From Ignavibacteriaceae bacterium (GTDB lineage Bacteria > Bacteroidota > Ignavibacteria > Ignavibacteriales > Ignavibacteriaceae), in contig JACZKK010000039.1 in assembly GCA_014860115.1 (NCBI GenBank), positions 37,220 to 101,219 of the forward strand: 64,000 nucleotides of DNA, read 5' to 3'. Below, in pieces: positions 50,286-62,584 of the stretch. The notes under the pieces were generated by a model. The model made no database searches. It was not told the origin of the DNA and worked only from the letters and a program-made list of their open reading frames with translations. Each line of letters starts with the position of its first letter. Positions within the stretch are counted from its first letter, which is position 1. The translations under genes were made by a program, and so were the position numbers.

Positions 50286-52142
50286 TTACTTTTTGCCCTT
50301 TTGCTGCCTTGGCTGCTGATCTGCAGCATCCATTAAGCGCTGCATAAAACCTTTTTTTCTTTTGGATGGATCAACAGGTACTAGCTCGACATCGCTTTGT
50401 TTGTGATTTATATAATACTGCTGAGCAATAGAGAAAACGTTAAACATAAAGTAATACAAGTTCAGCCCGGAAGGAAAGGTCATAAAAAGAATTGTCAGCA
50501 TTATGGGCATCATATAAACAAGGGCCTGTTGTTTTGGATCTTTAATTGACATCTTCTGCTGAAAGAAAGTAGTAACGCCCATTAGTATTGCCAGTCCGCT
50601 AATTTCCTGAATGCCAAACAAGGGAAGCTTGAAACCCAAATCATAAATTACGTCCGGATTAGAAAGGTCATTAATCCAAAAAATGAACGGCTGCTGACGA
50701 AGCTCTGTTGCTGCTTGAAACAGTCCCCACAAAGCAATAAAAATTGGCATCTGTAAAAGTATTGGTAAGCAGCCACCGGCAGGATTAACGCCATACGTTT
50801 GATACAGCTTCATCGTTTCTTTGTTCATCTTTTGCGGATCATCTTTAAACTTCTCTTTTAGCTCTGTTATTTTAGGCTGGAGAAGCTGCATTTTTTTCAT
50901 TGATTGAAAGCTCTTGCGCGTCAGCGGATAAACAACAATTTTAATTATTAACGAGAAGATAATAATTACAAATCCATAATTTGGAATAAACTGGTTTAAA
51001 AATTTAAGAAGTGGTAAAAGCACATACTCAGCAATAGGTCTCACAATAAACTTCAGACCAAAAAAAGATCCGAAATCTACCAGTGCCGTGAGATTCATAC
51101 TGATTTCTTTAAGCAGATCATAATCAACGGGACCGATGTAAAGGTCTATTGTTCTGCTTTCAACATCAGATCCCTTAAAAGGCACGACCAACCTAACGTT
51201 GTAAACTTCTTTAAGCCCAAGGTCTTTGGTCGGAGATGTTTGACCCTCGACATAAGCCCCCTCAATTAGTGTGGGATCAGAAGGAATCATAATAGCAGCA
51301 AAATATTTATTCCTAACCGCCAGCCAATCTACTCTTCCATTAAAATCTCTACTGATTTTTTCCCCATCTCCGGGTGCATCTATTACAACTTTTTCATCTC
51401 CATAATAAATATCTGCGCTGGAAAAGCCCGCTTCATTAACACTATTCCTTTCTACAAACCGGATTCCTGTTTCCCATGCAATATCATATGTATTATCCGT
51501 TATCAGCCCTCTGAATCCTATAAGCTCAATATCGCTTTTAATCAAATATGTTCCGGCTTTGAAAAGATATTCTTTTTCGATTGCTCGATTCTGGTCGAGC
51601 TCCATTCGGAACTTAATTGATAGTGTGTCTTGATCCGTTAAATAATATCTGCTCTGATCGGTTGTTTTAAAGTTAAGTTGACCGGTGTTTACGGCTTTAC
51701 CCTCTGCGCTTATGAAGGAAATATTATAAGCATTGCCGATAGAATTATTGACCAGCTGTACAGCAGTATTATATGTGTCCCCCTTAACACCAGAGGAATA
51801 CCAATTGTTAAATTTCTTTAAAAAAACCTTATGAAAACTACCCCCCTTTGTGGATAGTTCATAAATAGCAAGGTCTGTTTCAATTGTGATTATTCTTCCG
51901 GAATCTGTTTCCGCAATTGAAAATATCCCTTGTGTGCCTCCCGCCCCCGGTTCGGTTTTCAAAACCCTTTCTGTTTTTTCTTCAAGAACTATTTCTGGCT
52001 GCTCTTCTGTTTTCTTTTCCAGGACGGTTGTTGTATCGTGATCTTTTCTTGTTTGTTCTGTTCGTTCGGGCGTATTTATGAACAGCCACACTACCAATAT
52101 GGCGCCGATAAGTATAAATGCTATGGTTGTGTTTCTATCCAA
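50286..52142 (-). CDS. yidC: membrane protein insertase YidC
   Basis: NYGFVIIIFSLIIKIVVYPLTRKSFQSMKKMQLLQPKITELKEKFKDDPQKMNKETMKLYQTYGVNPAGGCLPILLQMPIFIALW. Confidence 0.97.
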   Translation of the reverse strand: MDRNTTIAFILIGAILVVWLFINTPERTEQTRKDHDTTTVLEKKTEEQPEIVLEEKTERVLKTEPGAGGTQGIFSIAETDSGRIITIETDLAIYELSTKGGSFHKVFLKKFNNWYSSGVKGDTYNTAVQLVNNSIGNAYNISFISAEGKAVNTGQLNFKTTDQSRYYLTDQDTLSIKFRMELDQNRAIEKEYLFKAGTYLIKSDIELIGFRGLITDNTYDIAWETGIRFVERNSVNEAGFSSADIYYGDEKVVIDAPGDGEKISRDFNGRVDWLAVRNKYFAAIMIPSDPTLIEGAYVEGQTSPTKDLGLKEVYNVRLVVPFKGSDVESRTIDLYIGPVDYDLLKEISMNLTALVDFGSFFGLKFIVRPIAEYVLLPLLKFLNQFIPNYGFVIIIFSLIIKIVVYPLTRKSFQSMKKMQLLQPKITELKEKFKDDPQKMNKETMKLYQTYGVNPAGGCLPILLQMPIFIALWGLFQAATELRQQPFIFWINDLSNPDVIYDLGFKLPLFGIQEISGLAILMGVTTFFQQKMSIKDPKQQALVYMMPIMLTILFMTFPSGLNLYYFMFNVFSIAQQYYINHKQSDVELVPVDPSKRKKGFMQRLMDAADQQPRQQKGKK

Positions 52143-52194
52143 TCTGTTTCATCTACTTAATTTTTGTGATTTCCAATAACAGAAATGTTGTTAA

Positions 52195-52596
52195 TTAATT
52201 TTTAATAATTGTCTTGGTTATTTTATTTAAGATGTCTGTGACGGCGGGTTTTATATCTTTTAAAAAAATCCTGTCGAAATTTCTTTGAGTAACTCTATAC
52301 GGAGAAAAAATAATTGATAACTCCCGCTTGTTAATGTCTATCTGTTCCTTAAAAAATTCTATGTCTTGTCTTATAGATTCTCTAATAATTCTTTTTGTTC
52401 TGTTTCGCCAAACACTATTGCCTGCTTTTGAAGAGACTGTAATAGTGATCCTTATCTTATTTATTCTACGCTCAGAAGTAAGAAGGATGGCTTTTAGTTT
52501 TTTATCTGTGGAAATAATCGTTTTGCCCTTCTTGTACACAACATCTATGTCACTTTTGCCTTTTAGCCTCTCAAAATTTTTAAATCTTTTCGTCAA
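52195..52596 (-). CDS. rnpA: ribonuclease P protein component
   Basis: NSVWRNRTKRIIRESIRQ; position between rpmH and yidC. Confidence 0.92.
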   Translation of the reverse strand: MTKRFKNFERLKGKSDIDVVYKKGKTIISTDKKLKAILLTSERRINKIRITITVSSKAGNSVWRNRTKRIIRESIRQDIEFFKEQIDINKRELSIIFSPYRVTQRNFDRIFLKDIKPAVTDILNKITKTIIKN

Positions 52597-52611
52597 CGTA
52601 TCCGAACGTTT

Positions 52612-52755
52612 TTATTCGTCGCTAACCGTTAATTTTTTTCTACCTTTAGACCTTCTTCTTGAAAGCACAATTCTTCCATTCTTAGTTTTCATTCTTTCCC
52701 GAAAGCCATGCTTATTTTTTCTTTTCCTGTTGCTTGGCTGATATGTTCTTTTCAT
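52612..52755 (-). CDS. rpmH: 50S ribosomal protein L34 (absent from the supplied ORF track)
   Basis: reverse translation [47 protein letters not shown]; 15 nt upstream of rnpA. Confidence 0.97.
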   Translation of the reverse strand: MKRTYQPSNRKRKNKHGFRERMKTKNGRIVLSRRRSKGRKKLTVSDE

Positions 52756-52769
52756 TTTATTTCTCCAAA

Positions 52770-53186
52770 TTCATTAAAAAAGAAAACAAAAATACTCGCT
52801 TATGTTGTTATTAACAAGAATATTATATTTATTTAATTTTCACTTGTTTTCTGATCGTTCTGAAGTAAAAAATTAATTTGCTCTATATATATATAGGTGT
52901 TATTTTTTCATCGAGCGGCGCATGTAATTAAGTGTTGATAAGTTGTGAGTTACCCGCCCTTGTGAAAACGTTCCACATTGGTAATCTCAAAAACTTAGCT
53001 AATATTCTCGTAGAGCATGTGTGAAAAATTTTTGTTGAAACCCCCAAAACGTTTAACTATAAGGCATTGCCTGGCACCACCTGATGTTTATAAGTTGTGT
53101 GCAATACTGCTTGGAGATTTAAAAATTTTTTAACTTTAACCTCTTAATACTATCTTTGCTTAAATCTAAACCTGTGGATAAGTATA
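52770..53186. other. oriC: probable replication origin (oriC), dnaA-upstream part
   Basis: AT-rich rpmH-dnaA interval with same-orientation DnaA-box-like 9-mers at 52933 (TGTTGATAA), 53085 (TGTTTATAA) and 53173 (TGTGGATAA, exact TTATCCACA complement). Confidence 0.7.
53151..53158 (+). promoter_or_regulatory. candidate Bacteroidota-type -7 element of dnaA (TATCTTTG)
   Basis: matches TAnnTTTG 28 nt before the dnaA start; no clear upstream box. Confidence 0.3.
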
Positions 53187-54590
53187 ATGGAAGAGCTTGA
53201 GATTACGGAAAAGATTTCCACCAAAGAACCCATAAACGTCTGGAAAGCTTGTCTTTTAAAGATAAAGGAAAACGTTTCCATGATGACCTATAATACCTGG
53301 TTCTTACCCATAAAGCCGATTGAGCTTAGTGATTCAACATTGAAAGTTCAGATACCAAGCCAGTTTTTTTGGGAATGGATAGATGAGCATTTTAATGGTT
53401 TAATTACCCGGGCAATAACAGATGTTTTGGGTAATGATGCCCGGCTAACTTATGTGATAGCTGAAGATCTGTCTTTTATCGATGGCGGAGATACGGTTAC
53501 TGAAAATTCCGTTTCACCGGCAACCCCGATTGAAAAGCCAAAACCTAAACAGACATTTGAATCTAATTTAAATCCGCGGTACACATTTGATAATTTTATA
53601 AAGGGAGAAGGAAACCAATTGGCAAGAGCTGCCGCGGGTGCTATTAGCGACAACCCTGGTGGAACTTCATTTAATCCTCTTTTTCTCTATGGCGGGGTGG
53701 GTCTTGGTAAAACACACCTTATACAAGCAATCGGAAATCAGATATTTAAGAACTTCCCTGAGAAAAAAGTAATTTATTTGTCTTCTGACATTTTCACTGT
53801 AGAATTTGTGGAGTCAATTCAAACCAACAAGGTAAATGAGTTTTCAAACTTTTATAGAAGTATGGATGTTCTTATAATTGATGATATCCAGTTTTTAATA
53901 GGAAAAGAAAAGACGCAGGATCTTTTCTTTCACATATTCAATACGCTTCACCAATCGCGAAAGCAAATAATTTTATCAAGTGATAAGCCACCCAAAGATC
54001 TAAAGGGATTAGACGAAAGATTGATATCCAGATTCCAGTGGGGCTTAACTGCAGACATTCAGCCTCCTGAACTTGAAACAAGAATAGCTATTTTAAAGAG
54101 GAAGGCTGAAACTTATGGTATGCTTGTGTCTAACGAGATACTAGAATACATTGCCACAAATATAACATCTAATATTCGAGAGCTTGAGGGCTGTCTTATA
54201 AAGCTACTTGCTTGTGTTTCGTTGAACTCTAATGAAATCACTTACGAATTAGCCAAGAAAACAGTAAAGGAAATTGCAACAGATAGAAAAACAACTACCC
54301 TTACTATTGAAACCATTACCCGTGTTGTCTGCGAACATCTTGGTGTTGCTGAAAATAAAATCAGAGATAAGACGCGAAAAAAAGAAATTGTCCTTGCAAG
54401 GCAAATAGCAATGTATCTGGCAAAGAGCTTAACTCTTTCTTCGCTGAAAACAATCGGGCTTCATTTTGGTGGAAGAGATCACTCAACTGTAATTCATGCC
54501 TGTAATTCTATTGAGGAATACAGGGCAGTGGATGTATCTTTCGGCAAAATTCTTGATGAAATAAAAAATAAAGTTGAGTTGTCTTCTTAA
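53187..54590 (+). CDS. dnaA: chromosomal replication initiator DnaA
   Basis: NPLFLYGGVGLGKTHLIQAIGNQI, DVLIIDDIQFL, FGGRDHSTVIHACNSI. Confidence 0.98.
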   Translation: MEELEITEKISTKEPINVWKACLLKIKENVSMMTYNTWFLPIKPIELSDSTLKVQIPSQFFWEWIDEHFNGLITRAITDVLGNDARLTYVIAEDLSFIDGGDTVTENSVSPATPIEKPKPKQTFESNLNPRYTFDNFIKGEGNQLARAAAGAISDNPGGTSFNPLFLYGGVGLGKTHLIQAIGNQIFKNFPEKKVIYLSSDIFTVEFVESIQTNKVNEFSNFYRSMDVLIIDDIQFLIGKEKTQDLFFHIFNTLHQSRKQIILSSDKPPKDLKGLDERLISRFQWGLTADIQPPELETRIAILKRKAETYGMLVSNEILEYIATNITSNIRELEGCLIKLLACVSLNSNEITYELAKKTVKEIATDRKTTTLTIETITRVVCEHLGVAENKIRDKTRKKEIVLARQIAMYLAKSLTLSSLKTIGLHFGGRDHSTVIHACNSIEEYRAVDVSFGKILDEIKNKVELSS

Positions 54591-54599
54591 ATTTTTTAT

Positions 54600-54950
54600 T
54601 TAAGCATTCTGCTGTTTGTAATTTGTGATTATAATTACGATACCGTGTGTATAAATCATGGTTTTCAACAGTCAAGTATTTAGCCCCCGGTTGTTAATAA
54701 ATACTGAACGTCTTACGTGTTCTTTAAAACACCTTAAGAGATTTGATAACTGTTGTTTACTGTATTATTAACATACCAACATGGTAATAATTACTATTAT
54801 TAAGTAAAAATATACTCATGATTAATAATAGTGACCTTTATAACTTCAGACCAACACCCAGAACACATAAAATATTTATTGATTTAATGCATTTTTTGGT
54901 CTATTTTTTGTTTGTATGATAATCTAAAAAACAAAATAACAATAGGAAGA
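54600..54950. other. AT-rich palindrome-dense region downstream of dnaA, candidate second origin element
   Basis: DnaA-box match TGTGTATAA at 54646-54654; perfect 11-bp inverted repeat ACTATTATTAA/TTAATAATAGT at 54793-54832. Confidence 0.45.
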
Positions 54951-54956
54951 AGAGAT

Positions 54957-55361
54957 ATGAAATATGTTTTAATTTCGTTTTTGTTAATAACTTTATCATT
55001 AACATTAATAAATTGTTCTGATGGTCCTATTAATAAAATAACTCTCCAAAATATAGCTGATGGAGATGTTTACCTTAATTTTAGAGGCACTCAAACACTT
55101 GTTCCGAGTGGTTCTACAATTGAACTGCAGGACATAGATAAAGGCGAGTATGAATATGAAACTGTTTATGAAGTTCCTTCAGAAGCAACAAGTTTCACAG
55201 CTGAGGGTGAAATGTCAGGAACATTAATATTAACAGCAGGCACTAAAATTTTGATTATTTATTCCAGTGTTTTTAGTGAAGGTAGTTATTCCATATTCGC
55301 TAGTGTTACTAGTTCGGATGATTTAACAGAAGGTATTCTTCCCGATCCAATAGGTCCTTAA
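54957..55361 (+). CDS. small lipoprotein of unknown function
   Basis: MKYVLISFLLITLSLTLINC lipobox; purine-rich SD before ATG 54957. Confidence 0.75.
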   Translation: MKYVLISFLLITLSLTLINCSDGPINKITLQNIADGDVYLNFRGTQTLVPSGSTIELQDIDKGEYEYETVYEVPSEATSFTAEGEMSGTLILTAGTKILIIYSSVFSEGSYSIFASVTSSDDLTEGILPDPIGP

Positions 55362-55498
55362 TACAGCTATTAGATTATTTGTAACCTCTCTGCTTCGTAA
55401 ATTTTATTTTGAAAACAAGTGCACCCATGTGCGCTTGAAATCGTTGTTATTGCCTTCCTTTTTTAGTATTTTTCTGTGCTTTAATAGGAGAGCAATTA

Positions 55499-56608
55499 AT
55501 GGAATTCAAAGTAAACAGTAAAATACTAGAAAAGACTCTTTCTAAAATTATTCCGGCAGTTCCAGCCAGAACACCAATGCCCATATTAGAAAACTTTCTC
55601 TTTGAATTAAAGAGTGGTTTGTTGGTTATTCATGCAACTGACCTTGAAATTTCACTTAAATCATCTATAAATGTAGCTGCCGATGAGAATCTGAGCCTCG
55701 TTGTTCCGGCACGGTTAATTTATGACGTGATAAGATCAATGGAAGATGTTCAAATAAATTTCAGTGTTGATGGGAACAACAAACTTAAACTTACAACAGA
55801 GAACGGTGTTTACAATATCAGCTTTTCTCCTTCAGAAGATTTTCCAGAATCTCCTGCCGTATCGAAAAGTAAAGAAATTACAATTAGTGGAAAAGATTTA
55901 AAGAAAGCAATTGATCAGACATCATTTGCGATGAGTAAAGAGGATATGAGACCCGCAATGACCGGAACATTGTTAGAATTTAATGCAGATGGTTTAAAGT
56001 TTGTTACGACGGATGGACACAGGCTTGTAAGATTGGTTTATAAGAATGTTAAAACCGGCACGGATGAGCAATATATTGTTCCCGAAAGAGCCATTTCGGT
56101 TCTGTCAAAACTTTTAGGCGAAGCTGATGTAAAAATTTATCTTGGCAAATCACACATAACTTTCTTTATCGGAGATGTTGAATTTAGCTCCAGGCTCATT
56201 GCAGAAAAATATCCGGCATATAGCAGCGTAATTCCGCTTGAAAATGAAAACATACTTAAAATTAAAAGGCACGATCTTCTGTCTACAATAAAAAGAATGA
56301 TGCTTTTCTCCTCATCTAATTCCAAGCAGGTTAAGTTTTCAATAAGTAAGAATAGTGTTGTTGTTTCAGCGGAAGACATAGATTTGGGTTCAAATGCGGT
56401 TGAAAATATTTCTTGTGAGTATAGTGGAGAGAAAATGGATATTGGTTTTAATACTCAGTATGTAAATGATATTTTAACTCATGTAGATGATGAAGAAGTA
56501 TTGTTCAAACTCCACTCCCCAACAAAAGCTTGTATAATTGAACCAGGTAAAAAGTTGGAGGGTGAGGACATTATGCTTCTTTTAATGCCGGTACGATTAA
56601 ACACTTAA
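55499..56608 (+). CDS. dnaN: DNA polymerase III sliding clamp
   Basis: MPILENFLFEL...TDLEISLK; KFVTTDGHRLVRL; C-terminal LLLMPVRLNT. Confidence 0.97.
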   Translation: MEFKVNSKILEKTLSKIIPAVPARTPMPILENFLFELKSGLLVIHATDLEISLKSSINVAADENLSLVVPARLIYDVIRSMEDVQINFSVDGNNKLKLTTENGVYNISFSPSEDFPESPAVSKSKEITISGKDLKKAIDQTSFAMSKEDMRPAMTGTLLEFNADGLKFVTTDGHRLVRLVYKNVKTGTDEQYIVPERAISVLSKLLGEADVKIYLGKSHITFFIGDVEFSSRLIAEKYPAYSSVIPLENENILKIKRHDLLSTIKRMMLFSSSNSKQVKFSISKNSVVVSAEDIDLGSNAVENISCEYSGEKMDIGFNTQYVNDILTHVDDEEVLFKLHSPTKACIIEPGKKLEGEDIMLLLMPVRLNT

Positions 56609-56609
56609 A

Positions 56610-57722
56610 ATGTTCCTATCTTCTATCAGTCTGAGAAACATTAGAAAACACATCAGCACCAAAATCGAATTTAATAATAAGCTAAACTATATAGTTGGTG
56701 GTAACGGTGTTGGTAAAACAACTATTCTGGAATCGATTTATTACCTATGTACGACCAAGAGCTGCGTTACTTCAACGGATTCAGAAGTTGTTAAGATAGG
56801 ACAAAACAGTTTTAGTATTCAGGGATATTTAACAGGCCTGACCAACGACAACGTTCAGGTTTCTTACTCGAATAGTGAAAACAAGAAAGTTTATTTGTTG
56901 AACAACAAACAGGTGGCGAGATTTTCGGCAATAATAGGAAAGTTTCCCGTAGTGTTGCTTTCTCCTGCCGATCACTCAATAACACAGGGCTATCCTGCGG
57001 AGCGAAGAAGATTTGTAGATTCGGTGATTTCACAGGCAAGCAGAACATATTTAAATCTTTTAATAGACTATAATAGAATTTTGAAACAGCGCTCCTACTT
57101 ATTAAACAGAATCAGAGAAAACAACATCAAGCATGATAGCGAGCTAAGTGCCTGGAATAAAAAAATGGTTGACTCTGGCGTGGAAATAATAATGCATAGA
57201 AAAGATTTTGTTTCGGAATTTGAATCATATATCAGCGAATCATATCAAAAAATACTTTCTGATAGAGAGGAACCAAACATCCGGTATTATTTTCTAGATG
57301 GATGTTGCCCCGATGATTTGGAGAGTTGTTTTGAGCGCCTATTAGATCAACGACAAGATGACGAAATTCGGCGGGGCGCAAATCTTGTCGGTCCACACAG
57401 GGACGATTTTATATTTGAAATTAATGGAATAAGTTTGAAAAGCTATGGCTCCCAGGGACAACACAAAACATTTCAGACAGTTTTAAGATTTGCAGAGTTT
57501 TTTTATCTTAAAGATAAAACAGGAAACTCACCGTTATTTCTTCTGGATGATGTATTCGGCGAACTGGATGCCGAAAGAGCAGCTGCTATTAGCGACTATC
57601 TTTCTACTGTTGGTCAAGCGTTTATTACACTAACGGACTTTGGCAACATTTCGTTTTTGAAAATGGGTAGTGACGATAGGGTTATAAAGATTACGGTGGA
57701 AGGCAACGTTAGTTATGCATAA
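56610..57722 (+). CDS. recF: DNA replication/repair protein RecF
   Basis: SISLRNIRKH, IVGGNGVGKTTILESIYYL, PAERRRFVDSVI, GSQGQHKTFQTVLRFAE, LLDDVFGELD. Confidence 0.96.
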   Translation: MFLSSISLRNIRKHISTKIEFNNKLNYIVGGNGVGKTTILESIYYLCTTKSCVTSTDSEVVKIGQNSFSIQGYLTGLTNDNVQVSYSNSENKKVYLLNNKQVARFSAIIGKFPVVLLSPADHSITQGYPAERRRFVDSVISQASRTYLNLLIDYNRILKQRSYLLNRIRENNIKHDSELSAWNKKMVDSGVEIIMHRKDFVSEFESYISESYQKILSDREEPNIRYYFLDGCCPDDLESCFERLLDQRQDDEIRRGANLVGPHRDDFIFEINGISLKSYGSQGQHKTFQTVLRFAEFFYLKDKTGNSPLFLLDDVFGELDAERAAAISDYLSTVGQAFITLTDFGNISFLKMGSDDRVIKITVEGNVSYA

Positions 57723-58002
57723 CAGCTTTAAAAGCTTAAAAGAAGTTTTCAAAAAAGAAAGATCTCTGGCGGGTGTTCGAGAGATAGTTGAAGCATCGGA
57801 TGTGATTGTACATTTTTATGAAATGTTTCCAAGCCTGGAAAAAGTAGCAGTACCGCAGTCATGCGAAAAAAGAGTTTTGAAACTAAAAGTGGAAAACCCT
57901 TCCTGGAGAAATGAGCTGAAGTTCATGGAATCAGAAATGGTAGAAAAAATAAACAATTACTTTAGTGAAAAAAGAATTAATCAAATAAGGTTTGTCGGAT
58001 AA
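57715..58002 (+). CDS. DUF721/DciA-like protein
   Basis: small ORF between recF and gyrB with VENPSWRNELKFMESEMVEKINNYF. Confidence 0.85.
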   Translation: MHNSFKSLKEVFKKERSLAGVREIVEASDVIVHFYEMFPSLEKVAVPQSCEKRVLKLKVENPSWRNELKFMESEMVEKINNYFSEKRINQIRFVG

Positions 58003-59997
<1,995 letters not shown>

Positions 59998-60026
59998 AAA
60001 ATTTTTTTATTAAAATGAAATAAAAG

Positions 60027-62480
60027 ATGGCAACAATTTTTGAAAAAATATTACCCATTACACTTGAAGAGGAAATGAAATCCTCTTACATAGATTACGC
60101 AATGTCAGTAATCGTTGCAAGGGCTTTGCCGGACGTAAGAGATGGACTGAAGCCCGTGCATCGCAGGGTTCTTTATGGTATGCACGATCTTGGCATGGCA
60201 CATAACAAACCCTACAAAAAGTCAGCAAGAATTGTGGGAGAAGTGCTTGGTAAATACCATCCTCACGGCGATACGGCAGTTTATGATTCCATGGTTAGGA
60301 TGGTGCAAGATTTTTCACTGCGGTATCCATTGGTTGATGGCCAAGGTAATTTTGGTTCTGTAGATGGCGACTCTCCAGCGGCAATGCGTTACACCGAGGC
60401 TCGTCTTGCAAGAATTTCCGAAGAGATGCTTCGTGACCTTGATAAGAACACCGTAGATTTTATTCCAAACTTTGATGACTCTCTTCAGGAACCAACAGTA
60501 ATGCCATCGTACTTACCAAACCTATTAATTAATGGTTCGAGTGGTATAGCCGTAGGTATGGCAACAAACATTCCGCCGCATAATCTTGGCGAAGTAGTAG
60601 ATGGATTAATAAACCTCATAAAAAACCCGGCGATTACAATTGAAAAACTGATGAAGAATATCATCGCGCCGGACTTTCCAACAGCAGGAATAATTTATGG
60701 TTATGCTGGTGTTAAAGAAGCGTTCCTTACTGGCAGAGGAAGAATTATTGTTCGTGCGAAAGCCAACATTGAAACACAGAAAAACGGACGAGAACATATT
60801 ATAATAACCGAGCTGCCATACCAGGTTAACAAAGCAAACCTTATAGAAAAAATAGCAGAGCTGGTTCGAGGTGGTAAGATAGATGACATTAGCAACATCC
60901 GTGATGAATCAGACAGAGATGGATTAAGGGTTGTTATAGAATTAAAGAAAGATGCCCAGCCGCCGATAGTGCTTAATCAGCTATTTGTTCACACCCAAAT
61001 GCAAACAACATTTGGCGTGATAATGCTTGCGCTGGTTCACGGCGTTCCGAAAGTTCTCAACCTTAAAGAGATGCTCGAGCACTTCCTCAATCACAGGATG
61101 GACGTGCTGATACGCAGAACAAAATTTGAACTGGATGCTGCCGAGAAACGGGCACACATACTTGAAGGATATATAATTGCTCTCGACAACATTGATGCGG
61201 TTATTCAGACAATAAAAAAATCGAAAGACGTTGAGACCGCCAGGCAGAACCTGATGAAGAAATTCAAGTTGAGCGAGATTCAGGCCAAGGCAATTCTTGA
61301 CATGAGGCTGCAGCGCTTAACGGGGCTTGAAAGACAAAAGATAGAAGATGAATATAAAGAAACCATTAAACTGATTGAGAGACTAAAGGGAATTTTAAAG
61401 AGCGAAGAACAGAGAAGGATAATTATCACAAACGAGCTTCTTGATCTGAAGAAAAAATATGCGGATGACAGAAGAACAGAAATAGTTTATGATTATGAAG
61501 ATTTTTCATTGGAAGATATCATTGCCGAGGAAGATGTTGTTGTAACCATTACACACAGCGGATTCATAAAAAGGTTTCCGGTAAGCGGGTATAGAAAACA
61601 AGGCAGAGGCGGCAAGGGTGTTACCGGCGCGGGGACGAAAGAGGATGACTTTATTGAACATATGTTTATTGCCTCAACACATCAGCACATTCTTTTCTTT
61701 ACTGATCAAGGAAAAGTTTATTGGCTTAAAGTCCATGAGCTTCCTGAGGGCGGACGAGCAACGCGAGGTCGATCTATTCTTAACTTACTTCAGAAAGATA
61801 AGGATGAGCTTATAACGGCATTCGTAGCAGTTAAAGAGTTTAGTGATGACAAATATCTTATCATGGCAACCGAGCAGGGCACAGTGAAAAAGACAACGTT
61901 GTCTGCTTATGGAAATGTTCGCAAAGGCGGCATAAACGCTATCAACCTGAAGAAGAATGACAGACTGATAGAAGTTAAAATGACGGACGGAACCAACGAT
62001 ATCATGATTGGAACACGTAACGGATTTGCCGTGAGATTTAATGAAAAGGACGCTCGCGACATGGGCAGAACAGCAACAGGAGTAAGAGGAGTTCGTTTGG
62101 GCAAAGGTGATAAAGCTGTTGGACTGCTTGTTATTAAGCGCCAGGGTATGAGCGTTCTCGTTGTAACAGAAAAAGGTTATGGTAAAAGATCAGATGTAAA
62201 TGATTATAGAATTACTCATCGGGGAGGTAAAGGCGTGATCACGGTGAAAACGAGTGATAAGATAGGCAAGATGATAGCATTGATGGAAGTGAACGACAAC
62301 GATGAGCTTGTAATCATATCAACAAAAGGAATGGTTATCAGGCAGAGCATGAAAGATATTCGTGTGATGGGAAGAGCAACACAGGGCGTAAGAGTTATCA
62401 GACTAAAAGATGGTGATTCAATAGCAGATATTGCTAAAGTTGTGCCCGAAGAGGAGAACGGCGAAGAATCAGAAGAATAA
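60027..62480 (+). CDS. gyrA: DNA gyrase subunit A
   Basis: [56 protein letters not shown]; GyrA-box-like QGRGGKG. Confidence 0.97.
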   Translation: MATIFEKILPITLEEEMKSSYIDYAMSVIVARALPDVRDGLKPVHRRVLYGMHDLGMAHNKPYKKSARIVGEVLGKYHPHGDTAVYDSMVRMVQDFSLRYPLVDGQGNFGSVDGDSPAAMRYTEARLARISEEMLRDLDKNTVDFIPNFDDSLQEPTVMPSYLPNLLINGSSGIAVGMATNIPPHNLGEVVDGLINLIKNPAITIEKLMKNIIAPDFPTAGIIYGYAGVKEAFLTGRGRIIVRAKANIETQKNGREHIIITELPYQVNKANLIEKIAELVRGGKIDDISNIRDESDRDGLRVVIELKKDAQPPIVLNQLFVHTQMQTTFGVIMLALVHGVPKVLNLKEMLEHFLNHRMDVLIRRTKFELDAAEKRAHILEGYIIALDNIDAVIQTIKKSKDVETARQNLMKKFKLSEIQAKAILDMRLQRLTGLERQKIEDEYKETIKLIERLKGILKSEEQRRIIITNELLDLKKKYADDRRTEIVYDYEDFSLEDIIAEEDVVVTITHSGFIKRFPVSGYRKQGRGGKGVTGAGTKEDDFIEHMFIASTHQHILFFTDQGKVYWLKVHELPEGGRATRGRSILNLLQKDKDELITAFVAVKEFSDDKYLIMATEQGTVKKTTLSAYGNVRKGGINAINLKKNDRLIEVKMTDGTNDIMIGTRNGFAVRFNEKDARDMGRTATGVRGVRLGKGDKAVGLLVIKRQGMSVLVVTEKGYGKRSDVNDYRITHRGGKGVITVKTSDKIGKMIALMEVNDNDELVIISTKGMVIRQSMKDIRVMGRATQGVRVIRLKDGDSIADIAKVVPEEENGEESEE

Positions 62481-62501
62481 TCAACAAGAGGATTCTATTT
62501 T

Positions 62502-62529
62502 AAAAGGGACGATGCCAGTCCCTTTTTTA
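62502..62529 (+). terminator. Rho-independent terminator after gyrA
   Basis: aaaaggga-cgatgccag-tcccttttttat. Confidence 0.8.
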
Positions 62530-62584
62530 TTAAATTGAACAAACGAAAAATCCTTGAGCATTATAAACACATATTAAAAGCACA

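Noticed and set aside
52328-52741. 137-aa plus-strand ORF
   Set aside because: antisense to rnpA and rpmH, both clearly recognisable
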